Source of the DNA: Xanthomonas rydalmerensis | GTDB taxonomy: Bacteria; Pseudomonadota; Gammaproteobacteria; Xanthomonadales; Xanthomonadaceae | Direction: 5' to 3' | Assembly: GCF_033170385.1 (NCBI RefSeq) | Contig: NZ_CP126170.1 | Span: 219,501 to 283,500 of the forward strand | Length of the DNA: 64,000 nucleotides | In this document: positions 1 to 10,784 of the stretch, in pieces | Layout of the letters: each line of letters opens with the position of its first letter | How positions within the stretch are numbered: the first letter of the stretch is position 1 | Made by a program: the position numbers and the translations under genes | The notes under the pieces: generated by a model | Databases searched by the model: none | What the model was told of the DNA's origin: nothing | The model's input: only the letters and a program-made list of their open reading frames with translations

Positions 1-144
1 CCGGCGCCGCTGACCCGGCGCGACCCGGGCTTCCACCGCTGCTATAGCGCGGTCGGCGACTTCCCCGAGGTCAACGTCGGCCCCAAGTGGCTGCTGGTGC
101 GCATGTTGACCGCGTTCGGCTCGGGGCTGGTGCCGATTCTTTGA
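1..144 (+). CDS. 3' end of an unrecognised protein (partial)
   Basis: An open frame runs from the first base to a TGA at 142-144 and gives the last 47 residues of a protein whose start lies outside the window. The tail contains CYSAVGDFPEVNVGPKW and ends in SGLVPIL. The codons use G or C in the third position like the neighbouring genes, which supports a real gene. I do not recognise the family, and the fragment is too short to show a domain. Confidence 0.5.
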   Translation, partial: PAPLTRRDPGFHRCYSAVGDFPEVNVGPKWLLVRMLTAFGSGLVPIL

Positions 145-150
145 GGGGCG

Positions 151-310
151 GGGATTGGGGATTCGGGATTGGGGATTCGTAAAAGCGAGTTTCTGCGACC
201 GGAGGCCTCGTCCTGGCGCGATAATGTCAGCGCCGGGGATGCGCTCTTGCGGCTCCTGGCTTCTCAGCAGCCGAATGGCTGCTCATCCCCAATCCCCAAT
301 CCCCAATCCC
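151..310. repeat. Inverted (GGGATT)n-bounded intergenic element, copy 1
   Basis: About 160 bp bounded by GGGATTGGGGATTCG-type repeats at 151-179 and by their reverse complement (runs of AATCCCC) at 285-310. The arms can pair into a long stem. The interior (180-284) is not obviously coding and differs from the interior of the second copy at 13481-13646. It lies between the end of the first partial gene and the thioesterase start. Confidence 0.7.
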
Positions 311-319
311 GGCCTCCCA

Positions 320-739
320 ATGCCCTTTCGCGAACCTGCCGATCTCGCCGTCCTCAACGCCGATTGCCGCGACACCCTGATCGCGCACCTGGGCATCGTC
401 TTCACCGAGGCCGGGCCGGACTGGCTGCGGGCGACGATGCCGGTGGATGCGCGCACGCGGCAGCCGTACGGGCTGCTGCACGGCGGCGCGTCGGTGGTGC
501 TGGCCGAGAGCCTGGGCAGCACCGCCGGCAACCTGTGCGTGGAGCCGGGGCGGATCTGCGTGGGCCTGGAGATCAACGCCAACCACCTGCGCAGCGCGCG
601 CAGCGGCGTGGTCACCGGCACCGCGCGGCCGCTGCACGTGGGCCGGACCACCCAGGTGTGGGAAATCCACATCGAGGACGCGGCGGGCAAGCCGGTGTGC
701 GTGTCGCGATTGACCCTGGCGGTGGTCGACCGCGGCTGA
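320..739 (+). CDS. Hotdog-fold acyl-CoA thioesterase, YdiI/MenI type
   Basis: A 139-residue protein, the usual length of the YdiI/PaaI-like hotdog thioesterases that hydrolyse aromatic or hydroxy acyl-CoA esters in the cytoplasm. The signature QPYGLLHGGASVVLAES is at residues 48-64; His54 and Glu63 fall at the same positions as the catalytic pair of E. coli YdiI. The ATG at 320 was chosen because the longer frame upstream runs through the inverted repeat element and would add a non-homologous extension. E. coli YdiI hydrolyses 1,4-dihydroxy-2-naphthoyl-CoA, but no menaquinone genes are seen nearby, so the physiological substrate is open. It appears to be transcribed alone. Confidence 0.88.
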   Translation: MPFREPADLAVLNADCRDTLIAHLGIVFTEAGPDWLRATMPVDARTRQPYGLLHGGASVVLAESLGSTAGNLCVEPGRICVGLEINANHLRSARSGVVTGTARPLHVGRTTQVWEIHIEDAAGKPVCVSRLTLAVVDRG

Positions 740-852
740 GCCCGGTCCCGGGCTGAACCGCGCCTCGGCGGGCGCGGACGACGTGTCTGCGCCCGCGTCT
801 TCGGGCTGACACAATTGTCCGCTAGGCCCCTGCTTCCGGTACCCTTGTCCGA

Positions 853-1647
853 ATGAGCGAGTTCTCCCCACCCGCCACGCGCCAATACGGTGGGGCGCTG
901 CGCTGGGTCCGTTACGGCTACCGCGTGCCGCTGCTGGCGTTGCACGTGCTGTTGTCGCTGCCGTTCCTGCTGGTGTGCATGGCGCTGTCGCCCGGCCGCG
1001 CCGGCACCGAGTCTTTCGGCGACCGCATGGTCTGCTGGTGGTCGACCTGGCTGCTGCGCATCTTCGGCCTGCGCGTGCGCCGCATCGGCACGCCGCTGCC
1101 CAATCCGGTGCTGTTCGTCGCCAACCACGTCAGCTGGATCGACATCGTGATGCTGCACAGCCAGCGCATGATGGGCTTCGTCGCCAAGCGCGAGATCGCC
1201 GGCTGGCCGCTGGTCGGCTGGCTGGCCGCGCGCGGGCAGACCATCTTCCACCAGCGCGGCAGCACCGAGTCGCTGGGCGGGGTGTTGCAGGCGATGCTGG
1301 AGCGGCTGCGCTCCGGATGCTCGGTCGGCGTGTTCCCGGAAGGGCGCACCCGCGGCGGCCAGGACGTCGGGCCGTTCCATGCGCGCATCTTCCAGGCCGC
1401 GGTCGAGGCCGAGGTCGCGGTGCAGCCGGTGGCCTTGCGCTATGGCGCCGGCGGTGAGGCGCAGCAGATCGTCGCGTTCGGACCGCACGAGAGCTTCTTC
1501 GCCAACTTTCTGCGCCTGCTCGGCGAGCCGGCACGGGTGGCCGAGGTGCATTTCCTGGAGCCGATCCGGCTGCAGGACGTGGAAGGGCGCCGGCGCATCG
1601 CCGAGATCTCGCGCGCGCGCATCGTCACGGCGATGGCACAACCCTGA
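853..1647 (+). CDS. Lysophospholipid/1-acylglycerol-3-phosphate acyltransferase (PlsC family)
   Basis: 264 residues. A hydrophobic segment at about 26-46 anchors the protein in the inner membrane. The acyltransferase motif NHxxxxD is present as NHVSWID (His92, Asp97), followed further on by the substrate-binding motif FPEGRT. These define the PlsC superfamily, which moves an acyl chain from acyl-CoA or acyl-ACP to a lyso acceptor. Length suits a stand-alone enzyme. Which acceptor is used cannot be read from the sequence; lyso-ornithine lipid acyltransferases (OlsA) share these motifs. There is no clear Shine-Dalgarno sequence before the ATG. Confidence 0.87.
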   Translation: MSEFSPPATRQYGGALRWVRYGYRVPLLALHVLLSLPFLLVCMALSPGRAGTESFGDRMVCWWSTWLLRIFGLRVRRIGTPLPNPVLFVANHVSWIDIVMLHSQRMMGFVAKREIAGWPLVGWLAARGQTIFHQRGSTESLGGVLQAMLERLRSGCSVGVFPEGRTRGGQDVGPFHARIFQAAVEAEVAVQPVALRYGAGGEAQQIVAFGPHESFFANFLRLLGEPARVAEVHFLEPIRLQDVEGRRRIAEISRARIVTAMAQP

Positions 1648-1714
1648 ACACCGGGATACCGGTCGCACACCGCCTGACCGATTACTCCAGTCGGCGGGTG
1701 CAAGCTCGCTCCCC

Positions 1715-2707
1715 ATGAACGCGACCGATTACTCCCCCCCACGCTGGCTGCGCAACCCGCACGTCCAATCGGTACTGGGTTCCAGCCTGCTGCGCGTGCG
1801 CCGTGGCGAGCAGCTGCTCGCCGCCAGCGGCGCCACCACCACCTCGCACATCCTCGACGGCGGCGACGGCGTGCGCCTGCAGGGCTGGCTGAGCGTGCCG
1901 GCCGGCGCCGCGCCGCGCGGCACCGTGCTGCTGCTGCACGGCTGGGAAGGCAGCGCCGATTCCAGCTACATGCGCCTGACCGCGGCGAAGATGCTGGCGC
2001 TCGGCTACCAGGTGTTCCGGCTCAACTTCCGCGACCACGGCGGCACCCACCACCTCAACGTGGACCTGTTCCACTCCGAGCGCCTGGACGAAGTGGTCAA
2101 CGCCGCCTGCGACCTGTGGCAGCGCTTCCCCGCGCCGACCCTGCTCGCGGCCGGCTACTCGCTGGGCGGCAACTTCGCCCTGCGCCTGGCGCTACGCGCG
2201 CCGGCGGCGGGGCTGCCGCTGCAGCACGTGGCCGCGGTGTGTCCGTTGCTGGATCCGGCCACCACCATGCAACGCATCGAGAACGGCCCGCAGTTCTACG
2301 ACTGGTACTTCCGCCGCAAGTGGCGCGAATCGCTGCTGCGCAAGCGCGAACTGTTCCCCGACCGCCACGGCTACGATGACGCCACCCTGGCGCTGGACAT
2401 GCGCGGCCTGATGGCCTGGCTGGCCGAGCGCCATGCCGGCTTCGCCAGCCTGGATGCCTACTTCGACAGTTACTGCATCGCCGGCGAGCGCCTGCTCGGG
2501 CTGAGCGTGCCGGCCGACATCCTGATGGCCGAGGACGATCCGGTGATCCCGCTGGACGACTTCCGCAACTGGCGTCTGCCTGAGCTCGCCCGGCTGGAGA
2601 TCGCGCACTGGGGCGGGCATTGCGGCTTCATCGAGAACGCGCGCGGCGACGGCTTCGCCGAACGCTGGGTGGCCGAGCGGCTGACCGAGGGGCTGGTGGA
2701 AGCCTAG
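1715..2707 (+). CDS. yheT: YheT-type alpha/beta hydrolase
   Basis: 330 residues with the N-terminal NPHVQSVLGS stretch typical of the YheT/UPF0017 group. The alpha/beta hydrolase features are in order: LLLHGWEGS oxyanion region at 72-80, nucleophile elbow GYSLGG (Ser149), acid AEDDPVIP (Asp275) and base GGHCGF (His302). Family members are cytoplasmic esterase-like proteins whose substrates are mostly undefined. Start: ATG at 1715, 67 bases after the acyltransferase stop, so co-transcription with the acyltransferase is possible but not shown. Confidence 0.85.
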   Translation: MNATDYSPPRWLRNPHVQSVLGSSLLRVRRGEQLLAASGATTTSHILDGGDGVRLQGWLSVPAGAAPRGTVLLLHGWEGSADSSYMRLTAAKMLALGYQVFRLNFRDHGGTHHLNVDLFHSERLDEVVNAACDLWQRFPAPTLLAAGYSLGGNFALRLALRAPAAGLPLQHVAAVCPLLDPATTMQRIENGPQFYDWYFRRKWRESLLRKRELFPDRHGYDDATLALDMRGLMAWLAERHAGFASLDAYFDSYCIAGERLLGLSVPADILMAEDDPVIPLDDFRNWRLPELARLEIAHWGGHCGFIENARGDGFAERWVAERLTEGLVEA

Positions 2708-3047
2708 CCAGCGTCACGGATCGCCTGGCGGGTGAGCTTATTCGCTCCCCCGCGGCAGTCTTGGAGCGGCGTTTCGGGCGGGCAGGCGTGTGCCAGAGTG
2801 CGGATGCACCGAGCGGCGATGATCCTCTGGCGGCTGCATGCATCCACGGTGCGGTCTTGCGCGGCGCGAGGGTCTGGTGCCGCATGCATGGCAGCGCGCA
2901 GACCATGCGTCGTGCGCTTTGCCGATCGTGCGCGCAGCATCCCGCGACACGATCGACCCGCAACCGGTCCGGCGCGCCGTAGGCGCCACCGCAGTGCCGT
3001 CGGGCGCTCCCGCTACAATGCGGGTTTGCCCCGAAAGCCGGACCCAC
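2708..3047. other. Intergenic region with a -10-like box before the TPR gene
   Basis: 340 bases without a supportable gene: the open frames crossing it lack homology and start codons with ribosome sites. A TACAAT hexamer at 3014-3019 lies 28 bases before the ATG at 3048 and is the best promoter candidate. No convincing -35 box, terminator or repeat was seen in the rest. Confidence 0.45.
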
Positions 3048-5123
3048 ATGCACCAGCCCATTCTCGACGCCCTGCGCCGCCAGGACACCGCCGACGCGCT
3101 GCGTCTCGCCCAGACCTGGGCCGCCGAGGCCGGCGACGACCCGCAGGCTCTCCGCTGGCTGGCGCTGGCGCAACAGCAGCATGGCGACACCGCCGCCGCC
3201 CTGGACAGCATCGGCCGCGCGATCGCGCTGGCACCGGAAGACGCCAGCCTGCACCTGCTGCATGCCGGCATGCTGGTCAGCGCTAACGACCTGGCCCAGG
3301 CCGAGGACGCACTGGCGCAGACCGCGGCGCTGGATCCCAACGAATTCCTCGCCTACGTGATGCGCGCGCACCTGGCGCTGGGCCGCGGCGACCTGGACGA
3401 AGTGGAGCGGCTGAGCCGCACCGCCGCGCGCCTGCAGCCGGAGCATCCGCAGTTGCTCGGCGTGGACGGCATGCTGGCGCTGCGTCGCGGCGATGCCGAC
3501 CGCGCGCTGGCGCTGCTCTCGCGCGCCAGCAATGCGCTGCCGGACGATCCGCGCCTGCTCTACGCGCTGGGCTTCGCCTATCTGGACAAGCAGCACTTCG
3601 CGTTCGCCGAGACCGCGTTCCGCCGCGTCGCCGCGCTCACCCCGGGCACCAGTGCGGCGATGATGGCGCTGGTCGCGCAGCTGGCCTACCGCCAGGGCCG
3701 CCTGGACGATGCGATCACCGCGCTGGAAGCGGTGCTGGCCTCTCCGGCCGGCGACACCGTCAACATGCGCCGGCTGGCCGGCGAATATGCCTTGCAGGCC
3801 GACCGCCCGGCCGAGGCGCTGGAGCATCTGCGCCGGACCCTGGCAGTGGCACCGGCCGACCGCCGCACCCTGCACGCCGCGCTGATCGCCTGGCAGCGGC
3901 TGGGCACGCTCGACGATGCCCGCGCCACCCTGGAAGCGGCGCTGGCCACCACCACCGACGCCCACGACCTGTGGCTGGCGCGGCTGGCGCTGGAGCCGGT
4001 GGGCGGCCCCGAGGCGCGTGCGCTGATCGCGCGCTGGCAGGCGGCGATGCCGGCGCACGTGCCGGCGCTGGAAGCGCAGCTGCGCGTGCACGACATGGCC
4101 GGCGAGCGCGACCAGGGCGAGGCCGTGGCGCAGCGCATCGTGGCGCTGGAACCGGGCCGGCTCAGCGGCGAGGAACGCCTGGTCGAGGCGCTGCTGGAGC
4201 GCGGCGAGCACGATGCCGCCATCGACCACGTGCGCGGCCTGATGCAGCGGCTGCCCGAACGCGACCGCACCGTGGTGCGGCCGTGGCTGGCGGCGGTGCA
4301 GGATGCGGCCGGGCGCCCGGAGGAGGCGCTGGCGACCTGGCTGGCCTTCCAGCAGGAACAACTGCCGCACCGGCTGCCGCTGCCGCCGTTGGGCCAGGCC
4401 CCGGCGCAGTGGCCGCCGCTGGGCGCGGTCGACCCGCAGAACCAGGCGCGCCCGTTGTTCGTCTGGGGTGCGCCGGGCAGCGGCGTGGAGCGGGTGATCG
4501 CGGTGATCGACGCGGCCAGCCCGGTGCTGCGCGGCGACCGCTTCGGCCCGCAGCCGCCGACCGACGGCCTGCAGCGCTTCCGCAGCGTCGAGGAACTGGA
4601 CAGCGGCGCCCTCGACGGTGCGGCGCTGGTCGCCGAGTGGCGCGCGCAGCTGCCGGCGCGCGGCGTCGGCGACGGCAATATCGTCGACTGGCTGCTGTGG
4701 TGGGACAACGCGCTGCTGCGCGCGCTGCGCCCGCACCTGCCGGAAGGACGGCTGCTGATCGTGCTGCGCGATCCGCGCGACATGCTGCTGGACTGGCTGG
4801 CCAACGGCGCCCCGGCCCCGCTGGGCCTGGCCTCGCCGGAGGCCGGCGCGCAGTGGCTGGCGGCGGTGCTGGCACAGGTCGCCGACCTGCACGAACAGGA
4901 TCTGTATCCGCACCATCTGGTGCGCCTGGACGGGACCGAGCACGATCCGGCCGGGGTGGCGGCGGCGCTGCAGGACGCGTTCGGCGTACCGTTCCCGGCC
5001 ATTGCCTCGGTCGGCCCGCCGCGCCTGGACGCCGGCCACTGGCTTGCCTACGCCGCACCGCTGGCCGCCGCGTTCGCGCTGCTGACGCCGGTCGCGGTCC
5101 GCCTTGGCTACCCTGAAACCTGA
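3048..5123 (+). CDS. TPR protein with C-terminal sulfotransferase-like domain
   Basis: 691 residues. Roughly the first 450 residues are stacked helical repeats of TPR character (for example ALDSIGRAIALAPEDASLHLL and RASNALPDDPRLLYALGFAY, about 34 residues apart). The C-terminal third carries PLFVWGAPGSGVERV, a P-loop-like segment in the position of the 5'-phosphosulfate-binding loop, and later LLIVLRDPRDMLLDWL, which resembles the 3'-phosphate motif of PAPS sulfotransferases. TPR plus sulfotransferase fusions are common in proteobacteria but their acceptors are mostly unknown. The ATG at 3048 is preferred over an upstream in-frame start because the TPR pattern begins there. No signal peptide is evident. 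Confidence 0.75.
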   Translation: MHQPILDALRRQDTADALRLAQTWAAEAGDDPQALRWLALAQQQHGDTAAALDSIGRAIALAPEDASLHLLHAGMLVSANDLAQAEDALAQTAALDPNEFLAYVMRAHLALGRGDLDEVERLSRTAARLQPEHPQLLGVDGMLALRRGDADRALALLSRASNALPDDPRLLYALGFAYLDKQHFAFAETAFRRVAALTPGTSAAMMALVAQLAYRQGRLDDAITALEAVLASPAGDTVNMRRLAGEYALQADRPAEALEHLRRTLAVAPADRRTLHAALIAWQRLGTLDDARATLEAALATTTDAHDLWLARLALEPVGGPEARALIARWQAAMPAHVPALEAQLRVHDMAGERDQGEAVAQRIVALEPGRLSGEERLVEALLERGEHDAAIDHVRGLMQRLPERDRTVVRPWLAAVQDAAGRPEEALATWLAFQQEQLPHRLPLPPLGQAPAQWPPLGAVDPQNQARPLFVWGAPGSGVERVIAVIDAASPVLRGDRFGPQPPTDGLQRFRSVEELDSGALDGAALVAEWRAQLPARGVGDGNIVDWLLWWDNALLRALRPHLPEGRLLIVLRDPRDMLLDWLANGAPAPLGLASPEAGAQWLAAVLAQVADLHEQDLYPHHLVRLDGTEHDPAGVAAALQDAFGVPFPAIASVGPPRLDAGHWLAYAAPLAAAFALLTPVAVRLGYPET

Positions 5124-5143
5124 TCCCCCAAGGAGTTCTTCGC

Positions 5144-5755
5144 ATGCGTCTTCGCAGTGACAGCCTGCAGCCGGGTCAGCCCATCGCCGCGACCTACGCG
5201 ATGGGCCAGGCCGACGGCTTCGGCGGCAACCGCAATCCTCACCTGGCCTGGGACGCGGTGCCGGCCGGCACCCAGTCCTTCGTGCTGCTGTGCGTCGATC
5301 CGGACGTGCCGACCGTGGCCGAGATGGTCGGCCGCGACGACGTGCAGATCCCGGTTGAGCAGCCGCGCACCGAATTCGTGCATTGGGTGGCGGTGGACCT
5401 GCCGGCCGACCTGCGTGAAATTGCCGAGGGCAGTGCCAGCGACGGCGTGGTGGGCAAGGGCAAGCAGCAACCGCCTGGCCTGGCGGGCGCGCGCCAGGGA
5501 CTGAACAGCTACACCGACTGGTTCGCCGGCGACGCGGCGATGGGTGGGGACTACTACGGCTACGATGGCCCGTACCCGCCGGCCAACGACCGGCGCGTGC
5601 ACCGCTACTTCTTCCGCCTGTTCGCCCTGGACGTGGCGCGGCTGGACGTCCCCGCGCGCTTCACCGCCGCCGACGCCCTGCGCGCCATGCAGGGCCATGT
5701 GCTGGCCGAAGCCAGCCTGCACGGCACCTACAGCCTCAATCCAGCGGCGAAGTAA
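5144..5755 (+). CDS. YbhB/YbcL-type phosphatidylethanolamine-binding protein (PEBP)
   Basis: 203 residues of the PEBP/RKIP-like family. Recognisable pieces are NRNPHLAWDAVPAGTQSFVL near the N-terminus, the CVDPDVP segment, FVHWVAVDLP, and YDGPYPPANDRRVHRYFF, which together build the anion-binding pocket. The start is well supported: AAGGAG at 5130-5135 sits 8 bases before the ATG. Bacterial members are mostly cytosolic with unclear ligands; a kinase-inhibitor role is inferred only from eukaryotic relatives. A large tandem repeat follows immediately. Confidence 0.85.
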   Translation: MRLRSDSLQPGQPIAATYAMGQADGFGGNRNPHLAWDAVPAGTQSFVLLCVDPDVPTVAEMVGRDDVQIPVEQPRTEFVHWVAVDLPADLREIAEGSASDGVVGKGKQQPPGLAGARQGLNSYTDWFAGDAAMGGDYYGYDGPYPPANDRRVHRYFFRLFALDVARLDVPARFTAADALRAMQGHVLAEASLHGTYSLNPAAK

Positions 5756-5760
5756 GCCGC

Positions 5761-6113
5761 AAAGCCCCTCTCCCGCCGGGAGAGGGGTTGGGGTGAGGGT
5801 CCGGCGCGCTAAGCGCCTGCATGGATCTGTCACTGCGAGGCTACGCCCGTACCCTCATCCGCCCCTGCGGGGCACCTTCTCCCGGCGGGAGAAGGGAGAC
5901 GCCCAAAGCCCCTCTCCCACCGGGAGAGGGGTTGGGGTGAGGGTACGGGGCGCGCAGCGCCTGCATGGATCTGTCACTGCGGGGCTACGCCGTACCCTCA
6001 TCCGCCCCTGCGGGGCACCTTCTCCCGGTGGGAGAAGGGAAAAGCCAAAGCCCCTCTCCCGCCGGGAGAGGGGTTGGGGTGAGGGTACGGGGCGCGCAGC
6101 GCCTCGCCGACCC
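5761..6113. repeat. Tandem 142-144 bp repeat with two hairpins per unit
   Basis: Two complete units start at 5761 and 5905, and a third, incomplete unit starts at 6047. Each unit opens with AAAGCCCCTCTCCC followed by its complement GGGAGAGGGG (a 10-11 bp stem), continues with a GGTTGGGGTGAGGGT run and a variable core, and closes with CCTTCTCCC / GGGAGAAGG. It fills the space between two convergent genes (the PEBP gene and uppP), where the hairpins could terminate transcription from both sides. Confidence 0.85.
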
Positions 6114-6118
6114 AGCCC

Positions 6119-6910
6119 TTACGCCGCCGGCAACCACAGCAGCAGCGCCGTGCCCAGCACGATGCGGTACACCGCGAACGCGGTGAAGCGGTGCGACTTG
6201 ATATAGCCCAGCAGCCACTTCACCACCACGAAGCCGGTGACCATCGAGGCGACGAAGGCCAGCGCCACGTCGCCCCAGTTCTCGCTGCCCAGCCCGCCGT
6301 CCTTGTACAGCTCCAGGAACGAGTAGGCGCTGGCCGCGAACATGGTCGGGATGCCGACCAGGAAAGCGAACTCGGCCGCGGCCGAGCGCTTGCTCAGGCC
6401 CAGCAGCATCGCCAGGAAGATCGTCGCCGCCGACCGCGAGGTGCCGGGGAACACGCCGGCCACCACCTGCGCCAGGCCGACCGCGATGGCCACCGTCCAG
6501 GTCACCGTCTCGCGCTCGGGCAGACGCGCGGCGAAGTACTCGGCCACCAGCATCCACACGCCGCCGATCACCAGCGCCCAGGCCACCGGCTCCACGCTGT
6601 CCGGTAGCTGCCAGCCGGCCTTGCGCACCACCAGGCCGACCACCGCGGTCACCAGGAAGGCGGCGCCCAGCTTGAACGCATAGTCGCGGTTGGCGCGGTC
6701 GCCCAGGCCGGTGGCCAGGTCCCACAGGCGCTGCCGGAACACCAGGGTGGTGGCCAGGATCGCGCCGGCCTGGATCACGATGTTGAAGAAGTCCGAACGG
6801 TGGCCGAGCCAGCGCTCGGCGATCAACAGGTGCCCGGTGCTGGAGATGGGCAGGAATTCGGTCAGGCCTTCGATGATGCCCAGCAGCAGGGCCGACAACA
6901 GATCGCTCAT
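6119..6910 (-). CDS. uppP: Undecaprenyl-diphosphatase UppP (BacA)
   Basis: 263 residues, the normal length for UppP, an inner membrane enzyme that removes one phosphate from undecaprenyl diphosphate so the lipid carrier can be reused for peptidoglycan and O-antigen synthesis; high levels give bacitracin resistance. The two family motifs are present: [14 protein letters not shown] near residues 14-27 and FPGTSRSA in the second half. About eight hydrophobic segments are visible. It is transcribed leftward, divergent from glnA, and its promoter must lie within the glnA control region. Confidence 0.95.
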   Translation of the reverse strand: MSDLLSALLLGIIEGLTEFLPISSTGHLLIAERWLGHRSDFFNIVIQAGAILATTLVFRQRLWDLATGLGDRANRDYAFKLGAAFLVTAVVGLVVRKAGWQLPDSVEPVAWALVIGGVWMLVAEYFAARLPERETVTWTVAIAVGLAQVVAGVFPGTSRSAATIFLAMLLGLSKRSAAAEFAFLVGIPTMFAASAYSFLELYKDGGLGSENWGDVALAFVASMVTGFVVVKWLLGYIKSHRFTAFAVYRIVLGTALLLWLPAA

Positions 6911-6970
6911 GGAGGGGAGGGTCGCGTTTTGGGGGAGGGGAAGCTGCGCAAGGATAGAGCATCCGCCTTG

Positions 6971-6987
6971 CGCACAAATTTGGTGCG
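6971..6987. promoter_or_regulatory. NtrC-binding site 1 upstream of glnA
   Basis: CGCAC-N7-GTGCG, matching the NtrC pattern GCAC-N7-GTGC. Its centre is about 127 bases before the predicted glnA start point. Together with the second site 29 bp downstream it resembles the paired enhancer of enteric glnA. Confidence 0.8.
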
Positions 6988-6999
6988 TTCAGCTGTGAA

Positions 7000-7016
7000 T
7001 GCACCACTGCAGTGCA
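7000..7016. promoter_or_regulatory. NtrC-binding site 2 upstream of glnA
   Basis: TGCAC-N7-GTGCA, a perfect half-site pair for NtrC. The centre-to-centre distance to site 1 is 29 bp, close to three helical turns, so two dimers could bind the same face and form the oligomer that activates sigma-54 polymerase. Confidence 0.85.
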
Positions 7017-7078
7017 GTGCATTTGCATCGTTCGCGTGCACGCTTCAGCAGAATCAAAGGCTTGTGAGTGCCACACGC

Positions 7079-7095
7079 TTGGCATGGCGATTGCT
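7079..7095 (+). promoter_or_regulatory. Sigma-54 promoter of glnA
   Basis: TTGGCATGGCGATTGCT has the GG at 7081-7082 and the GC at 7093-7094 separated by exactly 10 bases, the -24/-12 layout of sigma-54 promoters. The start point would be near 7106, about 30 bases before the glnA ATG. Confidence 0.88.
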
Positions 7096-7135
7096 GATAC
7101 TTGCCCACGCCCTTCACAACCCGAGGTTGCATCGA

Positions 7136-9209
<2,074 letters not shown>

Positions 9210-9228
9210 CCCCACCTTGGAGCCCTTC

Positions 9229-10668
9229 ATGAAGACAGGTCTGTTCGCCGGGTGGAAGGCCCGGTTCTACGCGGTATGCATGCTGATGCTGGTCAGCGCG
9301 ATGGCGGTCGGCGTGCCCGGCAACGCCTTCGCCCAGGCCGAAGTCAGCCCGGCGCCGACGCCGGATGTGGTCACCGAACAACTGACGCCGCCGCCCGCGC
9401 CGGCCGCCGCGCCGGCACCGGTTGCGGCCGCGCCGGTGGTGGACAAGGGCGACGTCGCCTGGATGCTCACGTCCACGCTGCTGGTGCTGCTGATGGTGGT
9501 GCCCGGCCTGGCGTTGTTCTACGGCGGCATGGTCCGCGCCAAGAACGTGCTGTCGGTGCTGATCCAGGTCGGCGTGGTGTTCTCTCTGATCGCGGTGCTG
9601 TGGGTGGTGTACGGCTATAGCCTGGCGTTCGCCGACGGCGGTCCGTTCATCGGCACGCTGCACAAGGCGCTGCTCGCCGGCGTCGACACCACCACGCTGG
9701 CCGACACCTTCTCCAAGGGCTTCAAGCTGCCGGAGTACGTGTTCGTCGCCTTCCAGCTGACCTTCGCCGGCATCACCGGCGCGCTGATCGTCGGCGCCTT
9801 CGCCGAGCGGGTGAAGTTCGCCGCGGTGCTGCTGTTCGTGGTCATCTGGTTCACCTTCGGCTATCTGCCGCTGGCGCACATGGTGTGGTCGGCCCCGGGC
9901 TTCCTGTTCGGCAAGGGCGCGCTGGATTTCGCCGGCGGCACCGTGGTCCACATCAACGCCGGCGTGGCCGGCCTGGTCGGTTCCTACTTCGTCGGCAAGC
10001 GCCTGGGCTTCGGCCACACCGCGCTGAAGCCGCACAACGTGACGCTGACCTTCGTCGGCGCCTCGCTGCTGTGGGTGGGCTGGTTCGGCTTCAACGCCGG
10101 CTCGGCGCTGGAAGCCAACGCCACCGCGGCGCTGGCCTTCCTCAACACCCTGCTGGCCACCGCCGCGGCGGTGCTGGCGTGGTCGCTGACGGAGAAGGTG
10201 GTCAAGGGCAAGTCCTCGGCGCTGGGCGTGGCCTCGGGCATGGTCGCCGGCCTGGTCGGCATCACCCCGGCCGCCGGCACCGTGGGGCCGTTCGGCGCCA
10301 TCGCGATCGGCGTGGCCGCCGGCGTGATCTGCGTGTGGGGCGTGACCGGGCTGAAGAAGCTGCTCAATGCCGACGACACCCTGGACGTGTTCGGCGTGCA
10401 CGGCGTCGGCGGCATCGTCGGCGCGATCCTCACCGGCGTGTTCACCGACAAGGCGCTGGGCGGCATGGGCTACGCCGAGGGCGTGACCATGGGCCATCAG
10501 GTGCTGGTGCAGGCCGAAGGCGTGCTGATCACCGTCGGCTGGATCGGCGTGGTCTCGGTGGTCGGCTTCCTGATCGCCAAGCTGGTGATCGGCCTGCGCG
10601 TGCCGGAAGACGCCGAGCGCGAGGGTCTGGACATCACCTCGCATGGCGAATCGGCCTACGAGTCCTGA
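9229..10668 (+). CDS. amtB: Ammonium transporter AmtB
   Basis: 479 residues. A signal peptide of about 30 residues (hydrophobic core YAVCMLMLVSAMAVG, cleavage after NAFA) is followed by a Pro/Ala-rich linker (about 33-70) and then eleven hydrophobic segments of the Amt/Rh trimeric channel. Key parts are GLALFYGGMVR, the FAGGTVVHINAGVAG segment with the first pore histidine, and VFGVHGVGGIVG with the second. It conducts ammonium across the inner membrane and is blocked by GlnK. The ATG at 9229 is chosen over the frame start at 9199, which overlaps glnK. The long Ala/Pro linker between signal and core is unusual compared with E. coli AmtB. Confidence 0.95.
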   Translation: MKTGLFAGWKARFYAVCMLMLVSAMAVGVPGNAFAQAEVSPAPTPDVVTEQLTPPPAPAAAPAPVAAAPVVDKGDVAWMLTSTLLVLLMVVPGLALFYGGMVRAKNVLSVLIQVGVVFSLIAVLWVVYGYSLAFADGGPFIGTLHKALLAGVDTTTLADTFSKGFKLPEYVFVAFQLTFAGITGALIVGAFAERVKFAAVLLFVVIWFTFGYLPLAHMVWSAPGFLFGKGALDFAGGTVVHINAGVAGLVGSYFVGKRLGFGHTALKPHNVTLTFVGASLLWVGWFGFNAGSALEANATAALAFLNTLLATAAAVLAWSLTEKVVKGKSSALGVASGMVAGLVGITPAAGTVGPFGAIAIGVAAGVICVWGVTGLKKLLNADDTLDVFGVHGVGGIVGAILTGVFTDKALGGMGYAEGVTMGHQVLVQAEGVLITVGWIGVVSVVGFLIAKLVIGLRVPEDAEREGLDITSHGESAYES

Positions 10669-10676
10669 GGTTCGCC

Positions 10677-10700
10677 GGCCCGCGACGGCGGTCGCGGGCC
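10677..10700 (+). terminator. Hairpin after amtB
   Basis: GGCCCGCGAC and its complement form a perfect 10-bp stem with a GGCG loop just after the amtB stop, followed by TTGT. A second strong hairpin lies at 10756-10784 (12-bp stem, 5-base loop, then CATTCT). Either could end the glnK-amtB transcript. Confidence 0.6.
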
Positions 10701-10755
10701 TTGTCGCAGTGCGTGCGGCCGGCCCTGGCGGCCGGCCCTCGCAACCGCGGCCTTC

Positions 10756-10784
10756 GCCGGCGCTTCCTGGGGGGAAGCGCCGGC
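10756..10784. terminator. Second hairpin between amtB and ntrB
   Basis: A perfect 12-bp inverted repeat (10756-10767 with 10773-10784) around a 5-base loop. No T tract. The rest of the 328-base gap (10669-10996) contains only this, the preceding hairpin and the NtrC site next to ntrB. Confidence 0.5.

Noticed and set aside
2628..5039. An 803-residue open frame on the minus strand.
   Set aside because: Shadow of the TPR gene; composition rich in Arg, Gln and His, without a motif.
5761..6113. Tandem repeats considered as a CRISPR array.
   Set aside because: Units are 142-144 bp and contiguous, there are no unique spacers and no cas genes are near.
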